Of a stretch of 64,000 nt of DNA, positions 32,678 to 44,379 are shown piece after piece. This DNA is from Strobilurus pachycystidiatus. Taxonomy: Eukaryota; Basidiomycota; Agaricomycetes; Agaricales; Physalacriaceae. The number at the start of each line of letters is the position of its first letter. The first letter of the stretch is position 1. A program made the position numbers and the translations under genes. The notes beneath the pieces are model-generated. The model ran no database searches. It worked only from the letters and a program-made list of their open reading frames with translations, and was not told the DNA's origin. The stretch spans positions 1,426,001 through 1,490,000 of the forward strand of contig JAHLMK010000008.1 in NCBI GenBank assembly GCA_019915135.1. Reading direction: 5' to 3'.

Positions 32678-35600
32678 CTAATCCCGGATACGCCCAGAGG
32701 ACACTGTGTACAAACGAGCGGCGATGTTCATGCTTTGCAGTTCCTACAGGATAGTGAGTTGCGATCAAGGGATGAAAGACCGGGCTGTTTACCTGGAAGA
32801 GCAGCTTCGCAGCGTAAGGAATGTACAACTGAGAGCAATCCGTCTTGTTTTTGCATGCCCGACATTCGAAGCTCTGCTTTTTCTACAAAGAAGTGTGAGT
32901 GAGTTGCACGGTGATAGAACTAAGAAGCATATATACCAAATTCGCGATGGCAGTCAATCCACATCTGCGAGAATCGTCAGCGACTGAACTTCGTCGACAC
33001 TGGCAAACGTACATGTCACACACATGCAGCCGGTAAGCGTCACTCGCCTCGAATAGACGCTCCTTCAGGAATCCGGCAATACCATGTGAAATCATGCAAT
33101 CTCGTTCCATCTCTCCGAAACGCAGGCCACCGTCTCGACTCCTACCCTCCACCGGCTGCCTAGTCAGGATCTGCACAGGTCCTCGCGCACGAGAGTGAAT
33201 CTTGTCGTCCACCATGTGCTTCAGACGTTGGTAGTACGTGGGGCCGAGGTACACCTGCGCCTGCAGCTTACGACCTGTATGGCCATGGTACATGACCTCG
33301 AGACCACGAGATTGGTATCCTTTCTGCCGCAGGAACGTCGATACAGACTCGACGGTAAGATCTGTGAAGGGAGTGGCATCGCCTTCGTGCCCAATGAGCG
33401 TCGCGACCTTTGAAAGAAGACATTCTACCAGATGCCCAATGGTCATACGAGAGGGAATGGCGTGGGGATTGATGATGATATCCGGGACAATACCCTCCGA
33501 CGTGAAGGGCATGTCCTCTTGTCGGTAAGTGATACCAATGGTTCCCTTCTGACCATGACGAGAGGCGAACTTGTCTCCGGTCTGAGGAATACGCGTCGCT
33601 CGAACACGGACCTTGACGAACTTCTGACCATCCGAGTTGGTGGTGAGAAGGACCTGATCTATGATACCGCTCTCTGTGCTCTTGAGCGGCGTCGACACGT
33701 CTCGGCGAGTATGCATCCTCGTTCGCTGACCAAGTTCTTCGCTGTCCGGCGGTATGGGCGCAGTCTTGCCGATAATGATATCCTCCCCAACTACACCAGT
33801 ACCAGGCGCGATCAGACCATCCTCCTCGAGCTTGTCGTACGTCCCGTGCTTCATCCGCAACGTGTTTTCTCTCTGGGGCTTTTCAAACTCCTCCAACGCC
33901 TGTATTCCAGATTTCTTCTCGACGTCCATGTAGCTGCGGTAGTAGATACTTCGGAAGAGGCCCCGATCGATAGAGCTCTGGTTCATGATGACAGAATCTT
34001 CCTGGTTGTAACCACTGTAGCACAGGATGGCCACAATGGCATTCTGTCCAGCAGGAAGTTCCCGGAACTTGAGGTACTCCATGGAACGCGTTGTGGCAAG
34101 AGGTTTCTGAGGATAGTAAAGGATATTGGCCATGGTATCCATGCGGATCAGGAAATTGGTGAGGAAAATCCCCATGGCTTGTTTACCCATAGCGGATTGG
34201 TAAGTGTTACGCGGGGACTAAAGACCTGTCAGCACTCGGATAGACTGTAGTCTGAATGTACGAACTTGGTTGTGGTCAGGGAACGGAATGATGCTAGCGC
34301 AGATACCCAGGATCATGCTAGGGTGAATCTCGCAATGCGTCCAAGTGTGCGCGTTGACGCCCGCCTTGAGTCGCGCCGCCGGATCGAAGTCAGTCTCAGC
34401 AGGGGCTTCGCCGTTCTGCTGGTTTCTCGAGGCCTCCAGATCCTCGGGTGTCATAGAAATCATGACAGTCTCCTCCTCTTCAGCGTCGAGCAGCTCGACA
34501 ACACCGGTCTTGATCAGCTGCTCCCACTTGTACTCCTCGCCATCATCATTAGTGCCTCTGTTGACCCACCTGACGTGCTTCTTCTGCAAGACAAGCTGCT
34601 GATCCTCCACGATGAAGAGTGGCCGGCACACTCGCCCTGCGTCGGTATACAACCGTAGCTCCTTCTCCCGAATGTCTCGCACCACCGACACCTCCGGACT
34701 GATGTCGTCCTTCCGTCGCAGCTTCTTGATCGTGTTGACCAAATTCGCAGGGTCACGATGAACTCCCATCCATACACCATTGACGAAGACCTTGGTAAAG
34801 GGCGTGGTCGAGTGAGCATTCTCCTCTAACGCCTCCAGACCCCACTCCTCCAAGAACTCGATGACGGGGGCAGAGTACGATCCGACAGAAATGCACGACA
34901 TCAACGCCAGGTTCTTCACCAGTCCACAGGCTTGACCCTCTGGCGTTTCGGCGGGGCACACCATTCCCCAATGCGTGTTATGAAGTTGACGGGGCTTGGC
35001 AATTTTGCCTTCACGTCCAAGCGGCGTATTGCAGCGACGAAGATGAGAGAGTGTCGAGGCGTATGTGTATCGGTTCAACACTTGTGACACGCCAGCTTTG
35101 GAGGACATTGACTTCTTCTGGTCACCCCAGTTACCAGTGGCGAGTGAGTATTTGAGCCCGTTCGTGATCGTCTGACGCTTGACGCCGACATTGACGTTGA
35201 ACTCTTTACGAGTTTCCACGCACTATCGTCACCGTCAATACAGTCCCACAGAAGTGAGAAGGGCTGTTTACCTTCTGCAAGTATCTGTACACATCCCGGG
35301 TCAACTTGCGGAACAGCATACGGAACAGGTTGGCGAGCAGAGGTCCAGCCAAATCCAGTCGTTTCTTCCCAAAGTGATCACGGTCGTCCAATTCCCGTCT
35401 TTCCAGGGCGGCCAACAACAGCCGATGGATCATGTACCCAAAGAAGTAGGCCTTCTTCGACTCTGAACCCTCCTTCATCGAAATGTGCGGCAACATTTCC
35501 TTCTGCAGAATCTCTTGGGCATATCGAATGCGACGCTCCCGTGAAAGACCTGTCGTGGTACCACGATTGCCAATGAAATCAAGTGCGACTTCGCGATCCT

Positions 35601-36739
35601 GAATGACGAAGCCGTCGTCGATGCAGGGCTTCAGCATCTCGAGCATCTGCCCATCTTGCATATCGTAGCATATGTGTTCAAGAATATCTCGGTCGGAGAT
35701 GACACCTAGGGCGCGAAAGACAACCCAAATCGGTATATCGACTTTGATGTAAGGGATGGTGGCTTTCATGATATTACCGAGCTAGAAGATACAATCATTA
35801 CGCAGGTAAACTTAGAAGAGAATTGATACTCACTGAGCGCTCTTGGTGGCGGTGGTACATTTTCACTTGGAACTGACTAATCGTCTTTCCTCCCTTCTCC
35901 ACGAGACTCCGAATTTCGGCCAAGAAATTGATGGGCGCAGGCTGCGCTTTAGCGAAGACGTATACATGGTTGGTCGCCATCCTTTCTTGGGCAATGAGCA
36001 CCTTTTCCGAGCCGTTGATGATGAAGTATCCTCCGGAATCGTAGGGACATTCGTTCAAGTCGTACAGCTCGGCTTCTTGCAGACCACGGAGAATGCAGAA
36101 AGTCGAACGCAACATGATGGGCACCTAGACAGAGTTAAACGCAAGGCTTACTCATAAAGGCGCCACGCGCACCTTGCCAATCCAGACTTTGGTAGTTTCG
36201 TCACTGGTGTTATCGGCTACCCACTTGGTTTCTCCGCCTTCATCTCTTCCAGTGTACACTTTCTTCGTCATGTCAATGTAAAGTGGCGCGGAGTAGGTGA
36301 GGTTACGGAGACGAGCTTCCTGGGGGAAGACTGGGACGGATGTACCATCCGATTCTGTGACTGTCGGTCGCGACAAGTAGATTTGACCAAAGTTGAGCTC
36401 ATATCTCCTGCTGATATTGTCCCCTTCGTGTCCCGAGTGCTGAGCAGCCTGGTCGAGAATTAGATCCGCATTTTCGTCGACTAATTCCTGCATCGTGTTC
36501 TGCACAAACTCGTCGAAGGAGTCGAGTTGCTGCCGCACAAGACCTTTCTGCTCGAAGAAGCTGGAGATGACGGTCCAGCAGTCTTCCTGCGTTATGGTGT
36601 CGTCCTCGTCCTCATAATCCTCGTTCTCGTAGTTGTTTTCATCATAGTTCGGGTACGGATCCGAGTATTCGTATTCTGTGGCTCAATTATTGAGCAAGGC
36701 ACACTTGGGGTCTACGACACGGATTGTACCTGCGTTCAT
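32678..36739 (-). CDS. RPB2: RNA polymerase II second-largest subunit RPB2
   Basis: The catalytic partner of RPB1 in nuclear Pol II. The first exon is ten bases (36739-36730) and joins at 36675 to give [15 protein letters not shown], an acidic start. Later blocks in order: [37 protein letters not shown]; the lobe and fork region with [20 protein letters not shown] and [55 protein letters not shown]; the hybrid-binding region with [20 protein letters not shown] and [28 protein letters not shown]; and the C-terminal zinc ribbon, whose [12 protein letters not shown] and [13 protein letters not shown] lie on different exons. The final exon encodes [12 protein letters not shown] and stops at 32678. 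About eight exons; roughly 1,220 aa, as expected. All signature motifs are intact. Confidence 0.96.
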
Positions 36740-37046
36740 ATCCCGAATTCAATTCGACAGCCACTTTTCTGCAAATAACGACTGAAGCCCTCAATGCCAA
36801 TGGAAACCCGTCGAAATAACAGTCTTAGGCGTTGCGCGCGTCCCTGGTAGTTTTGCGCGTCAAAAGCTTGGCGAGGGACGGGAAAGAGGAAGGATGAGGC
36901 CACAAGCAGTGACGGTTCAGTCCAAGGAAGGAAGTGACTAACATTTGTTGACATCGGTTTGATTCGGCCCATCGGACCGCTGCTTTAATTGATATTACGT
37001 TCTCTTTTTACACTGCGTCCCACTGTCCCTCTTTCATTTCTCTATC
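36740..37046. promoter_or_regulatory. RPB2 promoter region / 3' flank of fructosamine kinase gene
   Basis: 307 bp between two minus-strand genes. It must drive RPB2. No TATA box is obvious. A longer reading frame upstream (to 36972) lacks a continuous link to RPB2 and is not used. Confidence 0.45.
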
Positions 37047-38124
37047 TCAGAGTCCAGCGTTCAACAAAATGTCCATCTTTTTCTCTGCGCTCGAGGCGTA
37101 TCCCCCGCCCTTCAGAATTCTGTCAGGTAGGCAATGAACATTGAACATCTACACTTACACCGAAGAGCACTGTGTGATTCAAGTAATGGAACATTTCGTA
37201 CAGCGCACCTCGTAACTCATACTGATCCACAGGTTCGGTCTTGGGTAGATTCTCATGGTACGCCTGGAAGAACGATGGTGGGATTCCTCCGAAAATCTTT
37301 GCGATGGCTAGGCTAGGACTAGTTTCAGCGCAAAGCAATCCTTCATGATGCCATGGCCTACTCCGCTTCACCGTGGCCGTAGAAAGACGATGGATCGAAA
37401 ATCACCGCTTTCCCAGTCGTCCTGTCTACGCCGGTGTTCCCGCTCTGGATTCAACCAACCTGAGTGATTACAATGCTTGCATTCGCCGGAAGTCACTTAC
37501 CCACAGATCTCCATGCAGCAATGCCGGCTTTATCTTGAGTGGGCCCAAGAGCTTTGGGATTACACTTGGAAATTTCAGACTCGCGTCCTGCGAATATTGG
37601 TTCAGGCCCTACCTTGCTCTTACGCGGTCTCCCTTATCACACAACTCTCTATATCGCCCTCTGCCTCGTAACTCGTCAAGCAGATCCTTGACCATGTCGC
37701 TATAGCACTTCTCCCAGGTAGCATACCATCCATTCTTCATCCTCGTTGCTCCGCAGAACGTTGGAACATGGAACCCGAATCCCTGCTCCGAAGAAGACCG
37801 GTGCAGCTCCAGAGCGAGCCGTGTCCCCAGTTCTCGTCCGGTCTTATCAGAAAGGCTGCCCATGTCTTTGTATTCCGAGATGAAGAATGGACGCCCAGAT
37901 GAAATTCCAGAGGCCAATATCTTGGGCACCAGGCCGGGAGCAGCAGCGTTGATAGCCTTGAGAGACTCGACCTCGCCCTCGTACTGCTCTGTCTCGTTGC
38001 TGCTTCCAGCTTTGACAAAGAACGTTTCCCCCTCTGCAGTCGTCACTTTGGGACTCGATCCATGGAATTCGCTCTGTGGCCGGATCTCCTTGAGTTGCTC
38101 GAGAATGATTGCTGGAATGGTCAT
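37047..38124 (-). CDS. Fructosamine-3-kinase / ketosamine kinase family protein
   Basis: Phosphorylates ketosamines on glycated proteins and so promotes deglycation; cytosolic. Five exons, complement of 38124-37624, 37587-37501, 37444-37362, 37312-37159 and 37109-37047, give exactly 295 aa. Motifs: ETFFVKAGSSN (nucleotide-binding Lys), LKAINAAAPGLVPKI, FFISEYKDMG (hinge), GFGFHVPTFCGATRMKNGWY, then the catalytic loop ALLHGDLWSGN re-formed by splicing and AVIFDPSSFYGHGEADLAIA, where DPSSFYGH carries the metal-binding Asp. YHENLPKTEPVDQYELRG and LYEMFHYLNHTVLFGGGYAS are strong family marks. All catalytic residues are present. Fungi usually have one such gene. Confidence 0.93.
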
Positions 38125-38582
38125 CGTGACTGTAGATAGACAAGCAATGAATCCACACTGATGTCATCTAAGTATGGGCCTCATCGTCGAGGCTTCAATC
38201 TTTTCCTGGTCTTGCCGCAGATCAATGTTAGGAGGGAGTTTCATTCCCCGAAGTTATACTAATAGTACAAAAGATACTGTACTGCGAAATATAAACTGAA
38301 AACAATCATTGTTGTGATTCAGAAGGATAGACGATGCGGAGGGAATAACGGTAACAATGTCGACGAACAGAATGCGAAAACACCGAAAACAATCTCGAAA
38401 TGAGTGTGGCGTCAGCTTGATAGAAAGTGTGACCGTTAAATAAACAGAGAAAGGAAAAAGATGAGACAGGCGAGATGATGAGAATCAAAATAAAAAAATT
38501 ACTCGAAGAATGGTATGTACTTTGTTGAAATGAGAGAACGAGAGGTGAAGATGAAGAAGAGAAATGAATGGAGAGATTGGAA
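38125..38582. other. Intergenic, FN3K promoter and 3' flank of the RRM gene
   Basis: About 460 bp, A-rich on the plus strand at 38440-38560, likely the 3' UTR of the RRM gene in minus orientation (T/C-rich). Nothing else is recognisable. Confidence 0.4.
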
Positions 38583-41500
38583 TTAGGCAAACTGGGGACT
38601 GGAGGGGAAGGGAATGGAGCGAGGTTGGCCATCGAGCTGGTGGTTAAGACCGGGACCGTTGGGGCGATTTCGATTATTGACGATGGCCCGGTTGTTCTGT
38701 TTGGTGTGGAACTGCTGATCCCGACGCCCAGCGTTGCGTCGAATGGAAGGGTTCAAATGACTAATGTTTATATCATGCCCAGGAGAACGGAAGGATGGCT
38801 GAGATGCAATAAGCGGCATGCTTCCCGAGGGCGGAAGCGTCTGATTGCTTCCGATATTGGAGGTAGGAAGGACCATAGCCGACTGACTTGGCTGCATCCA
38901 GGTCGTGGGTGGCGCCATCATCTGTCGTGGCTGCATACCGGGAGCTACCATCCTAGGTGGTCCATGCACGAACGCTGCGGGTTGACCTTGAGCCCAGTTG
39001 TGTACGTTCTGGCCGCCTTGCGCCTGTGGTTGCCCCGGCTGACCTCCAGCAGTCATATATTGGTCAAGAGCCTCCGGCGGATAGACGGCTATGAGGGTTC
39101 CCTGGTCGTTCTGAATGAAACCCGTTGGAACGACGGGTGGTTGCTGTGGGACTGCAGTCTGAGGAGCACTGGAATCCGCGGTCTGGGAAGATCTGGTGGG
39201 GAACGCTGGATACGGTATGTACGCCTATTTGTTTTGGGTAAGCTCGCTTTGAATTCGGAAGACGAGATAAATATTCACCCCGTACATGCCCATCGGTGGC
39301 CACATATTCTGGATGGGCATAGGCGGCGCCGACGCCGCTGGGCCACTTGCATCCGATCCAGCATTGCTCGTGTAACCTTGAGAAGTGGCCGCTTGTGTTG
39401 TCGCAAACCCAGGAGTCATTGGAGGTCCAGCGAAGCCCGGAAAGAAGGACATCGGGTACTGAACAGGGCCATATGACTGCATCCATGGAGGAGGAGGGAA
39501 GTAACCGGATGGTGCTGCGGGGTAGGGTCCATTCGGTGCACCTGTCGTCGTTTGAGGGATAGTTGGATTGTAGGTGATTGGAGGGGGTGTCATAGTCGCC
39601 GACGCGGGGACGTTGTCGTACCATTCACGGTAAGTCTCATGTGTTGGCGATTCTCCTTTCGACTGCTTGTATTCTTGGTTGGGGTTCGACGGTGCTTCTG
39701 GGGTATCTTTCGATTCGACTCCCACTGGCGGCGGGGCTGTATCACTGGCAGCGAGAGATTGACAGGCATCGACAGAAGAATGGCTGTGGAGTTCGTTGGC
39801 GTGAATGATCGGCTCAGAACGATACGATTGCTCTCGGGCCTGTTCAACCTCAAATTCGCCGTAGGGGCGGTGGGTGCCCCCGCCGCCATGCATTGGGTAG
39901 CGGCCCCTTCCACGACCTGTATACTTCCAGTTGCCACGGGGCGGATTACAGTCCCGCAGCTGAACACGCATCGCTCGACCTTCATAAACACGGTTGTGCT
40001 GGAGAGCAATAAACATTAGAAGCTATACAGAATATGCCAGGGAGAATCTGACCTCTTGCGCAACCGCTCGGGCAGGAGATTCGGTATTGTCAAATTTGAC
40101 AAATGCAAACGCGGCTTTTCCATTGACTGTGACGACCGTGAGTATGAGCTTGACAGAGCAAGATATAATGATCAACCTGGACGGACGACCTTGACGCTTT
40201 CCAAGCCTCCAAACTTCTTGAAGAAGTTACCAACTTTTTCCTCGTCCCAGGCGCCAGGTCCGTACATCTCCAATCCACCGACAAACAGAGTGGTGGGATC
40301 CAGTGACCTCTCGCCTTGCATGGCTTCGTTCAATTGATATTCGGGCCGAGACTTGTTGTCGTATCCATCGAACGGAAACAGCCCATGGAAGTCCCCATTG
40401 CTTGTAGAGGGGGTTGTTGGGAACATCATACCAGGCGTCCTAGGGGTGATGGGAGACATTCCTAAGCCTGGAGTAGGCGGCATATCCAGTTCTTGCTCGA
40501 GATCGTGGCCCACTTCCGACACATTGCCATCTTGGTAGGACGCGAACGACTGTCTTGGGATATCGAATGTTTCGCGGGAATCGGCAGCTCTAGAGTACAC
40601 GTCAGCCCGAGCAGAAAAAAATAAGACAGCGCAGTGGACTGACCCCGCATGCTCGATAGAATACTCCTCGTCCCTTCTCTGAGAGAACTTCTTCTCACCC
40701 CAGACACCGCCGAAATCTGCTTTACGTTCAACCTTAGCATCAACAAGAGGTGGGAAGTCGGTGCCACTCCACTCGCCCTGTGTAGGTCCAGCGGTCGAGG
40801 TCTTGATGCGTTTTGACGCCATGGGCACTGTAGTAGCCTCCGGATGATGCGATAAGTTGAGGGGTGGAGGAATGACCTTCCAGCTTGGGTTGGCGGACAC
40901 TTGAGAAATGTTCCCCGCAGGATTGCCAGAGGCTTCCGAGTCGCGACGGGAACCAGTAGAGAAGGAGCCTGTCATTGTCCGAGCACGCGAGCGATCAGCT
41001 TCGCGGTCCTGGAGGTACATCGGGTATAACGCATTCGAAGTGCGAGCGTTGTTGTAAGGTGAATGCCTCCCTCCAAACGTGTTTGGCTGATGCGCCCAAG
41101 TCACAGTAAAGTGAGGGACTCGACGAAGCGTCTAACACAGGACCAAGCATCAGTGTGAGGGCCAATGGCATGTTGGAGAGAATATTCGAACCATCAATGC
41201 GTTGACGCAATCATCGCGATGAGCCCATTTGACTTCGAAGCATCGGCTGTCCATCTTGGGACTTCGATGAGCATTGTGAGGGTGTGGATAAGATTTAGGC
41301 GACTCTTCGTCTTCAGTGTCTGATCACGACAGAATCAGCATGCCACTACCAATGATGAATACTAAGCATACCCGTATCGTCGTCTTCGGGTTTCCAGGGC
41401 TTGAACGATTCCAAGTCTCCGAAATGAGCACAGATGGTCCGGATAGTCTAGTCAACGCGTGACTTTGTTGAGGATTCGCAGACAACGTTGAAAAGAAGCC

Positions 41501-42438
41501 ACTGACCTCATCGTCGCACATCACTGGCTGCAGATGCAAGGCGTGCTCAGTGTCCTTATCGAATGGGATGACAGAGGATTGGGCTTCAGTATCGACTGCC
41601 TCCGCGTTGTATAGAATGGCTAGATATCTATAGGACAGGCTCATGTCAGTGGACGACGACATGAGACTAGAGAAGAAATGAACCTAGAGTTTCTTGGCTT
41701 CCATAGTCTCATGGCGTAGGGAAGGTCCAATTCCACGTGTTTCCCTCGACCATATTCAGCGGGTGCGTTCTCCACGTTGGGGATGAATTGGGTCGGAGTA
41801 CTGTGTGGAGATGTATGTCAGAAAGGTCAGGCATGTCAAGGACAGAATGCTCCCACCGATAGGATATTAACAGGGTGCGGAACGCCCTAGCGGGCTCGTA
41901 GCGCAGATGACGACCCAAGAAAGGCTTAGGTTCGGTAGAATGGAGGGTCTGTATCAAACTAGTCGCGGCGGCGGCATCCTACGGGTAGACGGTAAGAAAG
42001 TGAGCGCATATATGCTGTTTGTGAGGGCGGCGCAGCTTACCTCGCACTGTACAAAAGCGCAGACGCCACCTTTAGAGTCGCGGACCACCTTGACGTTCTT
42101 GACTTGAGCATGCTCGGACAGATGGGACGACAGCAGACGAGCAAGCTCCGCCTGGTCGATATTGGTCGGGAGGCTAGCACGGGGAGCGTTAGATGGGCCT
42201 GGCCAAACGAAGAGGACGCCGGTGTTTACCTTCCGACGAAGACACTGGCATCATGGGGCATCCTTTCCTCCTTTGGCTTCTCCGACGCGTCGAAAGAGTC
42301 GTCGTCGTCGCCGTGGCGTGGGAGGTCGCGTGTAAGACTATCGCGAGGGCCGGGGGAGGCTGCGGGAGACGGCGGCGGCAGAGAGTCGAAACGAGTACCC
42401 CAAGAACGTGTGGCCGCAGGCAACTGTTTCGTGGGCAT
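38583..42438 (-). CDS. RNA-binding protein with two RRM domains and Gln/Pro-rich tail
   Basis: Probably one long gene of about ten exons. ATG at 42438 (MPTKQLPAATRSWGTRFDSL). The first RRM begins ASVFVGSLPTNIDQAELARL and ends GVCAFVQCEDAAAATSLI (RNP2 then RNP1-like). After a middle region with a second conserved block (ELDLPYAMRLWKPRNSRYL, FEVKWAHRDDCVNALMTLRR), a disordered stretch includes FGGVWGEKKFSQRRDEEYSI. A second RRM reads TTLFVGGLEMYGPGAWDEEK, FFKKFGGLESVKVV, AAFAFVKFDN and HNRVYEGRAMRVQL. RGRGRYPMHGGGG is RGG-like. The tail to 38583 is rich in Gln, Pro, Met and Gly, typical of granule-forming mRNA-binding proteins. It resembles a fungal Csx1/Nam8-like regulator, but I cannot name an orthologue. 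A split into two genes is unlikely because frames join through every intron checked. Confidence 0.78.
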
Positions 42439-43471
42439 TGATTAGAAAGAGAATAGTTCTGAATAGCGTATAGGCGACAAGTGCAGCGGTGATGATGACG
42501 GACGAAACGATAGTGAGGGACAGACTGGGCGAGGCTGGCCAGATCGGAAAGGAAAGACCCAATAAATATTTAGAAATCACTTCCAAACATCACATCTGCA
42601 TATCACACTCGACCTGGGCACTACGACACGTTTTTCGACGCCCGACGAGGAGCGCTGATCTCGCTGAAAAGACGTCGAATGTCATGTCAACTCGAACCCA
42701 GATCCCATCGTTCCGGTCCTCCTACTTGCTGTCCTTCGTCCGCGGACACTGCACGATCCGAGCGCAGACTGATCATCCGGTAGGTGGCCTGTGTGGGGGT
42801 TATATGTTAGTGTGATTTTCGAGACATCACCTTCAGAGAGGCGGCACAAACTTCCGTTCCGCTGACTGGCCACCAGGCTCTCGGCTGGATGGGGAAAGAC
42901 ATCCAGGAACTTGGATTGCCAGGCGTTGAATGAATAGAATTCGAAGCTTTGGCAGGTCGCTAATATCACAGGTGGTCTGAATGCCCGATTTCGAGATTAG
43001 CGAGATCTGCTAGGCCAGTTGCCCTCCCAGGCAGGCCAAAATAGTATAATTGTCCAGAGCTTCTGTCGCGTGGTCTCCCAAGATACAGGCGTATCGAAGC
43101 GTCGGGCCCGAGACAGTCGGTGTTGCGACATCACGTAGCATTGAATCCTTCGCGCGTTAGTTCAGAACCACCTTTTGTTTCATTTGATCCTCAATCGTTA
43201 TGACAGTGACGGGCAAGAAATCCAAGTGGAGACAGTTATGTGGAGCCCATCACGAGCCCAATAGACGACTTAGCAAGTCCGAAGACGGCAGTCCTCCTCC
43301 CTCTCGAGTCTCAGAGACGAGAAAAAAACTTTTGAAGCGAAGATCTAAGACGAAGGGGTCCGGGTACATGATCCTGCCGCTTTGAGACTCCGCTTGCCAT
43401 CTTGGTTGTCGTGATCGCATTAATTTTCGTTGTTTCTTGACTTAATCCTCTCCAAGCCAGTTCTCTGTCAT
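42439..43471. promoter_or_regulatory. 1-kb divergent intergenic region before RPB6
   Basis: This interval lies between the start codons of the two-RRM gene and RPB6. A 61-codon basic frame at 43200-43385 has no family signal and could be an upstream ORF. Two CGCGT cores occur (around 43067 and 43151). No repeat or RNA gene was found. Confidence 0.4.
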
Positions 43472-44152
43472 ATGTCCGACGACGAAGGCTACGGCGGCGG
43501 AGGTGGTGGAGACGACTACGAATATGGTGGTGGCAACGGGTATGCAGTCTGTCATTGTGGCTCCAGACGTCGTGTCTAACCTTGTACTGCTAGTTTCGGC
43601 GAAGACATCGTGTGTATAGCGCCTACTAGTCCTTATGCCAATACAATACTTAACGGACTTTGTGTGATTGAACGAACAGGAAGATGACGGCTATGATCTC
43701 CTCAACGAGAATGCGGAAGGCGCAGAGGAAGGCGAGAATGCAGGCGAGGAGAGCCAGATGAACGGGATCAATGGCGCGGACCACGAGCAGGAAATGGGCA
43801 ATGGAGACGAGAGCGCCGCGGCTCGCGCCACCGGCGCCGGAATAGCAGGGGAACGTCAGCCGAACAAGAACAGGATAACGACGCCCTACTTGACAAAGTA
43901 CGAGCGAGCGCGAATACTTGGAACCAGGGCACTACAAATCAGGTAGCGTCACTTTGCTACCGTCTTTCTTTGGTTTCTTATTTTTTTCACAGCATGAATG
44001 CACCTGTCCTCGTACCGCTCGACGGAGAAACCGACGCTCTCCAGATCGCCATCAAAGAGCTGTCACAACGTAAAATTCCCTTGATCATTCGACGTTACCT
44101 ACCCGATGGCAGTTTCGAGGACTGGAGCGTGCACGAATTGATCACAGATTGA
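43472..44152 (+). CDS. RPB6: RNA polymerase subunit RPB6 (RPABC2), shared by Pol I, II and III
   Basis: A small common subunit of all three nuclear RNA polymerases. Four exons, 43472-43539, 43594-43609 (only 16 nt), 43680-43942 and 43993-44152, give 168 aa. The N-terminus is acidic and Gly-rich ([20 protein letters not shown]), then a long acidic stretch. The conserved core begins [20 protein letters not shown] and, across an intron, continues [40 protein letters not shown] and ends WSVHELITD. It is complete and unmistakable. The 16-nt second exon would be missed by most gene finders. Confidence 0.97.
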
Positions 44153-44379
44153 TTGCTAGTTGGGTCACCGTTCTGTACTGTACACTTGTCATCTATTATA
44201 TTTCGCACTGCTTTCTAGAATTGTCTTTTAACATCGATTCACCCGAGCTTAGCTTGTCGTTCAAAGCTTGAAAATATCCATGGAGTGCGAAGTAGTATAA
44301 GTTACATGCATGAGAAAGTGCGTTGAAATAGAGCAGGTTGAAAAATTTAAAATAGCAAGTCGAACTCGTCCCCACCCGC

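Noticed and set aside
33432..34250. 272-codon plus-strand frame across RPB2
   Set aside because: Shadow of RPB2, whose protein is fully conserved on the minus strand.
43200..43385. 61-codon basic frame upstream of RPB6
   Set aside because: Begins with ATG but has no family signal or splice support. Kept only as a possible upstream ORF.
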